Source: Anaerolineae bacterium (lineage in GTDB: Bacteria; Chloroflexota; Anaerolineae; Anaerolineales; Villigracilaceae). Taken from it: a stretch of 7,669 nt of DNA. How positions within the stretch are numbered: position 1 is the first letter of the stretch; the number at the start of each line of letters is the position of its first letter. The notes under the pieces are model-generated. The model was not told the origin of the DNA and made no database searches. It was given only the letters and a program-made list of their open reading frames with translations. The position numbers and the translations under genes are program-made. The stretch spans positions 413 to 8,081 of the forward strand of contig DQGV01000254.1 in the NCBI GenBank assembly GCA_003524705.1, given 5' to 3'. Shown piece by piece: positions 1 to 5,731 of the stretch.

Positions 1-38
1 TTTTTTTTTTTTTTTTTTTGTGTAAAAAAAAAAAAAAA
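1..38. repeat. Homopolymer inverted repeat (T19-GTGT-A15) at the window edge
   Basis: Nineteen T residues are followed by G, then TGT, then fifteen A residues. The T and A runs could pair as an A:T-only hairpin of up to 15 pairs around a GTGT loop. It sits exactly where the start of the V4R-protein gene should be, and read in that gene's frame it gives only Phe and then five Lys codons. No other run in the window approaches this length. A contig-end assembly or library artefact is the most likely explanation. A natural poly-A/poly-T hairpin is possible but would be unusual beside a truncated gene. Confidence 0.8.
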
Positions 39-599
39 GAAGAAGTAATAGGAAAAAGCGGCGTCGCTTCGATTCTTGATTTAGGCGGGCTTGCTCACCT
101 GAGTCAAAATCTTCCGCCTGCCACAGCAGATAAAACGTTTGGGTTTGAGGCGGTTAGTCAAATTCATCAAGCATTAGAACAGCAATTTGGTCCACGCGGC
201 GGACGTGGTTTGGCATTACGAGCAGGACGCGCTTGCTTTAAGTATGGCATTAAAGAGTACGGCTCATTGATGGGGATTACTGAAATGGCGTTTCGTTTAC
301 TTCCGCTTCAGACCAAGCTTCGAGTTGGTGCCAAATCTTTTGCAGAGCTTTTCAACAAACATACCGACCAAAAAGTGCGCCTTGAGGAAACCGACGAAAA
401 AATTTATTGGCATATCGAAAGATGCCCATTATGTTGGGAACGAACTGCCGACGAGCCGATTTGTCACTTAGCGGTTGGTTTATTGCAAGAGGCTTTGTAT
501 TGGGTCAGCGGGGGGAAAGTATTTAATGTAGAAGAAACGACTTGTATTGCGCAAGGTGCTACGGCTTGTACGATTGAGATTGATAAAACGCCACTTTAA
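18..599 (+). CDS. V4R-domain (4-vinyl reductase / hydrocarbon-binding-like) protein, 5' end lost
   Basis: The C-terminal third matches the V4R pattern. A CPLC motif (residues 136-139 counted from the TTG at 18) is followed by Cys149, a helix, a GGKVFNVEETTC stretch with Cys176, and GATAC with Cys184 before the final beta strand. In this family these cysteines form a small-molecule or metal binding site, and members occur as sensors or as companions of tetrapyrrole and aromatic-compound enzymes; the ligand here is unknown. Upstream, residues 45-115 are helical and residues 11-26 (IGKSGVASILDLGGLA) fit the usual opening region of Chloroflexota members. Those proteins begin with a helix before this point, but here it is replaced by poly-Lys from the A tract. 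The TTG at 18 is therefore only a formal start: it has no ribosome binding site, and trustworthy coding begins at about 39. The gene runs convergent to the next one with a 7-base gap and no clear terminator. Confidence 0.8.
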   Translation: MCKKKKKEEVIGKSGVASILDLGGLAHLSQNLPPATADKTFGFEAVSQIHQALEQQFGPRGGRGLALRAGRACFKYGIKEYGSLMGITEMAFRLLPLQTKLRVGAKSFAELFNKHTDQKVRLEETDEKIYWHIERCPLCWERTADEPICHLAVGLLQEALYWVSGGKVFNVEETTCIAQGATACTIEIDKTPL

Positions 600-606
600 A
601 CAGTAT

Positions 607-966
607 TTATCCTGCTACTTTTGAAATACCTTTTCTAACCAAATACCCAACGGCAATCCCTGCTAGCATGGCACACACAAAACCAGCCATTGCCCCAAAC
701 ATATTGCCTACATAAAAATTGACAAATAAGCCCGCCAAGCCCCCTAGAAAACTGATTAATATAATTGTAAATACTAAAACAAACATATCTTTGACAATTT
801 TGAGTCTTGGATTATCTGATTCTTTATATTTTTGGAAGATGTTATAGGTTGCGATGGTAAGACTAAGAAATAATACTATACTGCCGAGTGCAAGCGTGGC
901 ATCCCGGTAGAGAAAGATAGAGAGTAGTGCAATAAGAGGTAAGAGAATGAGTAGAATATTTTTCAT
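607..966 (-). CDS. Small four-helix integral membrane protein, function unknown
   Basis: This 119-residue protein is almost entirely hydrophobic. Likely membrane helices are residues 3-20, 24-44, 60-84 and 89-111. A short charged loop (45-59, KYKESDNPRLK) separates the two helix pairs, and the tail is basic (RKGISK). The second pair is rich in small residues (GGLAG, GAMAG, AGIAVG), which suggests tight helix packing as in small transporter or channel-like subunits, but no named family is recognised. The ATG at 966 is preceded by a weak GGAAA. The gene is the last of the minus-strand series. Only 46 bases separate it from the preceding stop, with no terminator-like stem, so co-transcription is plausible. 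It converges on the V4R gene. Confidence 0.75.
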   Translation of the reverse strand: MKNILLILLPLIALLSIFLYRDATLALGSIVLFLSLTIATYNIFQKYKESDNPRLKIVKDMFVLVFTIILISFLGGLAGLFVNFYVGNMFGAMAGFVCAMLAGIAVGYLVRKGISKVAG

Positions 967-1012
967 GTTTCCAATCTAATTAACTGTAAACTTTATTAAT
1001 AATAAATATGGA

Positions 1013-2044
1013 TTAGGGGACAACTTCAAGATAGACCTTAAATTCCTTTACTTTTGTATTACAGGGCAAATTTGAACCTACTTTTATGTATCCATCTTCA
1101 ACGATTGTCTGATACGGGTCTTTTTCAAAAGCAACTGAGCTATCCCACCATACAAACTTCCCATTTTCATCATAAAAGGTAATTACGAACTGTAATTTAG
1201 GTCGAAAAATGCCAGTGGCAATTTGGCTACCATCAGGGAGGGTTAATATCCTACCACCTAAAGGGTCATTTGGTTGAGGAACTCCTTTATTTCCATATTC
1301 TTCAACTAAGTTATCAAAGATAGGGTTTGGGTCAATTTGAGCAAGTAGGTCGAAAGTACATGCCTGCCAAAATTGACGAGGATTCTCAACCTGTTTCACT
1401 GGAATATCACTCCAGTATTGATACCACTTGGCAACACTTGGCTCGGAGGGTCGCGTGACTAGTGTGGTTTGTAAAGTATTCCAGCCGAGAAGCGGAAAGC
1501 CGAAAGTATCCCAAAACCACCTCAAGCCTAAATATATAGTCGGTTTTTCGTTTCTTTGAAAAAACTGTCGTCCTGGCCCATACTCATCCATCAGAACACC
1601 ACCCCAAACTCTAATTGGGCGTTTTCCACCTGGTGGAATTATCATGCCGATTTCTGAAGGAAGTAAATCATAATAAGTATCTGGATATTGTATTTCTTTT
1701 GCACTGTCCAATCGAATCGCGGTTACCCCATCCTGCCTGCTCACTTGCGAATTAATTTCGAGTAGTTCTATCATTGTATTCCCATTATTCTGTATCTCAG
1801 CGTCAATTTCTAAGACAAATGGCATAAGAGGCAGGGCATTAGGTCGAATCAATATTGAGTAACTAACAACCTCTAAATCTGAACTACCCTGAATATCCCA
1901 ATGAAGATTGGAGGAAATTTGTTTTTCAAGGTAACGTGGCAATAAAAATAAGTACATGTATAGTGCTCCTAATAATATGAGGAAAATCGAAACAACTATT
2001 TTGAAAATTCTTCTTGAAAAAAGTTTTCTTAAAGTCTTTATCAT
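1013..2044 (-). CDS. Single-pass membrane-anchored protein with large outside domain, function unknown
   Basis: The 343-residue product starts with a basic stretch (K3, R5, K6, R11, R12, K15) and one hydrophobic helix at about residues 13-36, the pattern of an uncleaved N-terminal anchor that places the remaining ~305 residues outside the cytoplasm. That part is rich in aromatic residues, including ten Trp, with clusters at 176-188 and 207-226 and a WW pair at 299-300. It has only two Cys (229 and 328), which could form a disulfide. Segments 75-112 and 284-343 alternate like beta strands. No family or active site is recognised. Its ATG overlaps the stop of the preceding gene as ATGA (2041-2044), and an AGGGAG ribosome site lies 10 bases upstream inside that gene. 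This points to coupled translation and a shared role with the Ig-repeat protein. Confidence 0.8.
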   Translation of the reverse strand: MIKTLRKLFSRRIFKIVVSIFLILLGALYMYLFLLPRYLEKQISSNLHWDIQGSSDLEVVSYSILIRPNALPLMPFVLEIDAEIQNNGNTMIELLEINSQVSRQDGVTAIRLDSAKEIQYPDTYYDLLPSEIGMIIPPGGKRPIRVWGGVLMDEYGPGRQFFQRNEKPTIYLGLRWFWDTFGFPLLGWNTLQTTLVTRPSEPSVAKWYQYWSDIPVKQVENPRQFWQACTFDLLAQIDPNPIFDNLVEEYGNKGVPQPNDPLGGRILTLPDGSQIATGIFRPKLQFVITFYDENGKFVWWDSSVAFEKDPYQTIVEDGYIKVGSNLPCNTKVKEFKVYLEVVP

Positions 2045-4887
2045 TTATCAAATTCTCCCTGTAATCCTTGGTTTAGTTGTTCAAGAAAAGTGGTAATTTG
2101 TATTTTGGCGTAGCTTTCAAGGGTTGGTTGAGCAAAATAAGCATTGCCACCATTCCAGACTCTTGTTGGGACATTTATTTTTGGTGGTTGGCTTGCATAA
2201 AACCCTGCTCCTAAATCTGCAATCAATTCTTTATTTTGTTCTATAAACGTCTGTGTTGAAAATGGAAAAATCGTTCCTGTTTGCGGGTTGTATTCAATAC
2301 CTAATATATTTGCAAATTTGGTATACATATTTGTTACATACGGGCTATTGGGAGATAAAGCATTTGAGAGTTCTTCTGATAAATTGTTCCCATTAGGATT
2401 AATAGCATTATTTTTTGCAATGACAACCCCAAGAATATCACCCTCTAAATCAGATTGCGACATCTCAATTCTATATCCTTCTAACGGATCTGAATATTGA
2501 AACCCTACCGCCGTGCTACCTGCCAAATCTCCAATATACGTTACTGCTGGTACTGTTTCTATCTTTGTTTTATCTAAACCAATTAGGTTTGCATATATCT
2601 CTCCAAAAGATCCAAGACTGATATTTTCTGGTTTGATTTGATTAAAGTTACCATCAATTGCACCAATAATATGGTCAAAGGCAAATTCCCCGCTAGTGTT
2701 ATATCCTATTGGGTGTTGAACTTGCACTACTGCTTGAGTATAGCCATGTCCCTGAGTAGTCAAAAGCAATATAGCACGAGAAAATGCCGCTTCGCCAGAT
2801 GTAATGCCGTTTCGATTTCCTAAAATGCTATAGATAGTCGAATTTACCTCTTTAGAATTTTCTATAAAAGGATCTAATGTACTTGAGTAATATAACTCTC
2901 GTAATGTAGTAACCATCGTTTTATTATTGTACCCAAAGTAGTTTTGTAAAGTATCAACTTGATTTAGGGTATCCCTCCATGATACTTGCCCAATATCAAT
3001 ATATCTTTCTAGTTCTTGTATTTGGTTTATGCTCATCGTGGAGCGCCACTTATTTAATCCTAAGAAGTTTTCAGTATAGTAATAATAATCTTCAGATTGA
3101 CCGCCTGATTCATGAATCAACTTTTGTTGTTGTATGTTCAGGGCATCAATTGTTGAATTTCGAGCCTGATTCCAATCACTATTCGTAAACAAGCGATCTA
3201 AGAATGTGGGTGATTCGTCGCCCGATGAGAAAAACACATCTTTCAAATTATTAAGTTGTTGCCCAAACCAACTTGTTGTAGTAGTTTGAGCAAGTGTTGC
3301 CAACGGCTTTGACCCACCGGCATTAACCTTACTGACATACACACTTTTCTGGTCTTTATGCTCATTCGTCAAGTGATTAAATGTATTTTGGCTTGCAATT
3401 TTCTTGGCTTCTTGCTTCGCTTCTTCTATCTTCGCAATCCCATTCCATCTTGCCGATGCAACAGCGTTTTGTTTTTCCCTTTCCCTATCTAACTTGGCTT
3501 GATAGGCGGCATTCAAATAATCAAGGCGAGCCTGTTCTGCTTTGCGTTCTGCATTTTTCTCCATCTGAGCGATTCTATCTAATTCCCTTTGTCTGGCTTC
3601 TTCTTCCTCACGTTTTCTCTGCCATTCAGCAAGCGTTGCACCTAGCACTGCCGTTGCCATAGCTCCCCATAAAATCTCTGTATTGGTTATCGGGGTAACG
3701 GTGTTTTCATTGCCAGAAGTAAATGAAGTCAATGCACCAGATTGTGCTGTGACATTTTGAAATACCGCTTCCCCACCTAGATTGGTGGACGTAGTTTCAT
3801 TAGAAGTAGTATTGTTGTTTTCATTCCCAAAAGTTAATTCATTGGTTGGCTGGTTATCTTGTTGGTTAGTTAATGCTTCATTTGTAGTTGGGGGCGTGAA
3901 AGGCGGAAGGACTTGTAAGAAACTCAAAGGGTTGACATTCACAACCGCTGTTCTAAAGGTTTCATTCCCTGCTTGGTCTGAGATTTTCAAAGTGATGTAA
4001 TAATCGCCTACGGGTGCAGAGGTGCCATCTTTGAATTTACCATCCCACAGAATATCACTTTCTACTTTGTATCCAGAAATTTCTTCGAGCCAAACAACCT
4101 TTTTATACTTCTCATCTTCATCTTCAATGACCGTGCGATTTACCCACAAGCCACTGCCATTATCTTCAAGGGAATAATATAAAGTATCGCCTAAATCAAT
4201 TTCATCGTCCATATCTACTACTGGAGCAATTGTATCCACTTTTAGGGTTAATGATGGAGTGGTTGTGATGTTGCCAGCGTTATCTGTAATTTGGAATTGA
4301 TAAGTATGGATTCCGTCTATAAACTGTAATGGAGAGGTATACAAATTAAATGTTCCGTTATTTAACCTATATTCTATCGAAGCAATCCCTGAACCTGCAT
4401 CTGTGGAAGTTGGAGTCACACTCGTTTGAGAAATGTACCAATCGTTTTGTCCCTTTGTGCCAGTCGTTGCAAGGTTCAAACTTGGAGTGATGGTATCTAC
4501 TTTGATTTGTTGTTCAGTAGTTGTGTAAGTGTTGCCCGCATTATCTATGGCACGATATTGAATAGAAATGATTCCATCTGTAAAAGTATTCTCTGCGTAA
4601 GTTACCCAACCTGTATTGTTTACATTCATTTCAAAAGAGGCAATCGCAGAGGTTGAATCTGATGAAGTGGCATTCATGGTCACATTTGAAACATACCAAT
4701 TGCTTAATCCAAGTGTACCTGTGGTTGAGGTATTAATCACAGGGGTTACTGTATCTACTTTAATTTCTTGAACTGTTGTTTCGGTTACATTGCCTGCATT
4801 GTCTGTAGCACGATATTGAATTGTGTGAATACCATCAGTAAAAGTAGTTTCCGCATAATTTACCCAGCCTGTGTTGTTTACATTCAT
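2041..4887 (-). CDS. Ig-repeat (OmpL47-like) surface protein, C-terminal part after a frameshift
   Basis: Numbering is from the Met at 4887. Residues 1-45 finish one Ig-like repeat. Residues 46-131 and 132-218 are two more, each ending in DNAGN...KVDT, the signature of OmpL47-type beta-sandwich repeats. Residues 222-319 resemble a FlgD-type Ig domain (WDGKFKDGT...VGDYYITLKISDQAGN). A Thr/Asn/Gln-rich linker follows (320-403), then a short hydrophobic segment (405-421, ILWGAMATAVLGATLA), then a strongly charged helix or coiled coil (422-500, REEEEARQRE) and an unrecognised domain of about 400 residues (538-946). The basic residues just after the hydrophobic segment would put the C-terminal half in the cytoplasm if that segment spans the membrane. 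The frame is open upstream to the frameshift near 5018 and still encodes repeat sequence there, so 4887 is not a genuine independent start. The Met belongs to a FEMNVNNTGW motif that recurs at residues 85-94. Confidence 0.8.
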   Translation of the reverse strand: MNVNNTGWVNYAETTFTDGIHTIQYRATDNAGNVTETTVQEIKVDTVTPVINTSTTGTLGLSNWYVSNVTMNATSSDSTSAIASFEMNVNNTGWVTYAENTFTDGIISIQYRAIDNAGNTYTTTEQQIKVDTITPSLNLATTGTKGQNDWYISQTSVTPTSTDAGSGIASIEYRLNNGTFNLYTSPLQFIDGIHTYQFQITDNAGNITTTPSLTLKVDTIAPVVDMDDEIDLGDTLYYSLEDNGSGLWVNRTVIEDEDEKYKKVVWLEEISGYKVESDILWDGKFKDGTSAPVGDYYITLKISDQAGNETFRTAVVNVNPLSFLQVLPPFTPPTTNEALTNQQDNQPTNELTFGNENNNTTSNETTSTNLGGEAVFQNVTAQSGALTSFTSGNENTVTPITNTEILWGAMATAVLGATLAEWQRKREEEEARQRELDRIAQMEKNAERKAEQARLDYLNAAYQAKLDREREKQNAVASARWNGIAKIEEAKQEAKKIASQNTFNHLTNEHKDQKSVYVSKVNAGGSKPLATLAQTTTTSWFGQQLNNLKDVFFSSGDESPTFLDRLFTNSDWNQARNSTIDALNIQQQKLIHESGGQSEDYYYYTENFLGLNKWRSTMSINQIQELERYIDIGQVSWRDTLNQVDTLQNYFGYNNKTMVTTLRELYYSSTLDPFIENSKEVNSTIYSILGNRNGITSGEAAFSRAILLLTTQGHGYTQAVVQVQHPIGYNTSGEFAFDHIIGAIDGNFNQIKPENISLGSFGEIYANLIGLDKTKIETVPAVTYIGDLAGSTAVGFQYSDPLEGYRIEMSQSDLEGDILGVVIAKNNAINPNGNNLSEELSNALSPNSPYVTNMYTKFANILGIEYNPQTGTIFPFSTQTFIEQNKELIADLGAGFYASQPPKINVPTRVWNGGNAYFAQPTLESYAKIQITTFLEQLNQGLQGEFDK
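2055..2060 (-). promoter_or_regulatory. Ribosome binding site (AGGGAG) for the 343-residue membrane-anchored protein
   Basis: AGGGAG on the minus strand lies 10 bases upstream of the ATG at 2044, inside the end of the Ig-repeat gene. It supports the ATG within the ATGA overlap as the true start and fits translational coupling. Confidence 0.6.
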
Positions 4888-5270
4888 TTCAAACGTTGAA
4901 ATGCCAGAGGTTGAATCTGTAGAAGAAGCAGATAGAATCGCTGAACTGACATACCAATTGTTGTATCCACTTGTCCCTGAAATACTTCCATTAATTTGTG
5001 GAGTTGTAGAATCTTTTTGTAAGTCGTTGTATCTGAATCGGAAAGTCCTGTTGAAGAATCGACTCGATAAGTAATATTTCCTTGACCATCATTTAATGGA
5101 ACAGAGCAAGTCTTGTTTCCTGTTGGGCAAGCAAAGGCAATGCCATTAATCGTCCCACTGATGATAACTTGTGCATTTTGCGGGTCACTGGCAGTTAAGT
5201 CTAAACTCAAATTGCCTTTACACCAGTCATTGTTTCCAGTACTAGAACAGTTCAAAGTATGAGAAATAAC
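4234..5270 (-). repeat. Tandem Ig-like repeat units (about 258 bases each)
   Basis: Four consecutive units are visible: about 5270-5013 (divergent, Cys-containing), 5013-4753, 4752-4495 and 4494-4234. The second and third are closest. A 20-base identity (4874-4893 and 4616-4635) recurs at an offset of exactly 258 bases, and the surrounding DNA aligns for most of the unit. Protein hallmarks are NNWYVS / SNWYVS / NDWYIS near the start, TDGI-H/I-IQYRA in the middle and DNAGN plus KVDT at the end. Confidence 0.85.
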
Positions 5271-5561
5271 AGGTGGCTGGGTTGGTGGTGGTAATTCCTC
5301 TTCACAGTCTGCTAAACAAACATATTCTAAACAATTTTTAGGCCAAGCATCTGGGTCCCAAGCGGTGCATTTGACACAAGCAAACGGGCAAGCATCGGCA
5401 CTGGAAGCAAAGAGTTTCAAAACAGGTAAAGATTGTTGTAACGGCGTTTGTTCGGCTGTATTGGGTGGAAAAGCGATGGGTACAAACCAAATGAATGCAA
5501 CAACAAGAATAGCAATAAATACTTTGGTGGGGTGAAGAATATTCTCTATGAACTTTTTCAT
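4884..5561 (-). CDS. Ig-repeat surface protein, N-terminal part ending in a frameshift
   Basis: The start at 5561 is chosen because GAGGGA lies 7 bases upstream and the product opens like an export signal: MKKF, then a hydrophobic helix at residues 13-31. An upstream in-frame ATG at 5642 adds 27 hydrophilic residues before the signal and lacks such a site. Residues 58-86 hold six Cys (58, 62, 65, 77, 82, 86), followed by a Pro-rich hinge (91-97). Residues 98-182 form a first Ig-like unit with likely disulfide pairs Cys104/Cys114 and Cys145/Cys152. From about residue 183 the sequence stops resembling an Ig repeat (ILQLHKLMEVF onward) and ends at a TGA. Reading the same DNA in the other frame from the A5 run gives KDSTTPQINGSISGTSGY and then NNWYVSS, a normal repeat. 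The gene and the downstream frame are therefore one coding unit of about 1,173 residues once one A is restored. It is the first gene of the minus-strand series. Confidence 0.8.
   Translation of the reverse strand: MKKFIENILHPTKVFIAILVVAFIWFVPIAFPPNTAEQTPLQQSLPVLKLFASSADACPFACVKCTAWDPDAWPKNCLEYVCLADCEEELPPPTQPPVISHTLNCSSTGNNDWCKGNLSLDLTASDPQNAQVIISGTINGIAFACPTGNKTCSVPLNDGQGNITYRVDSSTGLSDSDTTTYKKILQLHKLMEVFQGQVDTTIGMSVQRFYLLLLQIQPLAFQRLK
5014..5018 (-). other. Frameshift site in an A5 run (T5 on the plus strand)
   Basis: On the minus strand the reading is TAC AAA AAG ATT, which leaves the repeat register. Adding one A gives TAC AAA AAA GAT TCT, which continues straight into the next Ig unit. 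From 5561 to 2041 there are 3,521 bases, one short of a multiple of three. The cause is a one-base deletion, either a sequencing error in a homopolymer or a real mutation. The C AAA AAG context is only partly slippery, so programmed -1 frameshifting is less likely. Confidence 0.8.
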
Positions 5562-5568
5562 GCAACTT

Positions 5569-5574
5569 TCCCTC
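5569..5574 (-). promoter_or_regulatory. Ribosome binding site (GAGGGA) deciding the start at 5561
   Basis: GAGGGA on the minus strand lies 7 bases before the ATG at 5561. It is the clearest Shine-Dalgarno-like site in the window and supports this start over the in-frame ATG at 5642. Confidence 0.7.
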
Positions 5575-5632
5575 TTTGAGGTAAAAATTTTCAAACATTG
5601 TAAGGACGAATCTTTTTGTGAGCAATGCCTTT

Positions 5633-5642
5633 TTGTATACAA
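5633..5642. promoter_or_regulatory. Perfect 10-base palindrome in the divergent intergenic region
   Basis: TTGTATACAA is fully self-complementary and lies between the two divergent start codons, about 70 bases before the minus-strand ATG and downstream of the candidate minus-strand promoter. It could be an operator half or core, but a 10-base A+T-rich palindrome can also arise by chance. Confidence 0.25.
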
Positions 5643-5652
5643 GTTTGTTAGG

Positions 5653-5682
5653 CTAATATTTTTGTAAGGTATGTACTGACAA
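5653..5682 (-). promoter_or_regulatory. Candidate sigma-70-type promoter for the minus-strand genes
   Basis: On the minus strand TTGTCA (5677-5682) and TATTAG (5653-5658) are separated by 18 bases. The first matches the -35 consensus at five of six positions and the second matches the -10 at four of six. Transcription would begin near 5646, giving a leader of about 85 bases to the ATG at 5561, which contains the ribosome site. Confidence 0.35.
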
Positions 5683-5717
5683 TAAATTGAAGGCGTGCCT
5701 TAACTCTTGCTTTGATT

Positions 5718-5723
5718 TATAAT
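5718..5723 (+). promoter_or_regulatory. TATAAT -10 box directly before the beta-helix gene
   Basis: A perfect TATAAT ends 8 bases before the ATG at 5732. No good -35 hexamer lies at the usual distance (around 5695-5701). If this -10 is used, transcription starts at about 5730, at or next to the start codon, so the message would be leaderless or nearly so. That agrees with the absence of a Shine-Dalgarno-like sequence before 5732. Confidence 0.45.
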
Positions 5724-5731
5724 CCCTCTAT

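Noticed and set aside
970..1010. Possible terminator between the two small minus-strand genes (TTTATTATTAATAAA)
   Set aside because: It is an imperfect A+T-only palindrome with no G:C stem and no following U run, so it is too weak to call.
2288..4656. Several plus-strand open frames of 61-93 codons inside the large minus-strand gene
   Set aside because: They are antisense shadows: biased composition, no ribosome sites and no domains, covering a clearly coding minus strand.
5014..5018. Programmed -1 frameshift of the dnaX kind
   Set aside because: The heptamer is C AAA AAG rather than A AAA AAG, and I see no obvious stem-loop or upstream ribosome-like stimulator. A one-base homopolymer deletion is simpler.
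4234..5270. Tandem repeats as a CRISPR array or insertion sequence
   Set aside because: The period is about 258 bases, fully in frame, and encodes Ig-like domains. There are no short constant repeats with unique spacers and no terminal inverted repeats.
5338..5625. 95-residue open frame overlapping the N-terminal Ig-repeat gene on the same strand
   Set aside because: It lies in another frame of a region whose real product has a signal, Cys cluster and Ig unit. The peptide is low-complexity with no recognisable domain.
5562..5642. N-terminal extension of the Ig-repeat protein from the ATG at 5642
   Set aside because: It would place 27 polar residues before the signal helix and has no ribosome site, whereas the ATG at 5561 has GAGGGA 7 bases upstream and an ideal MKKF signal start.
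5598..5669. TTGTAAGG occurring twice (5598-5605 and 5662-5669) as regulatory direct repeats
   Set aside because: Two copies of an 8-mer at 64 bases in an A+T-rich region are too weak to separate from chance.
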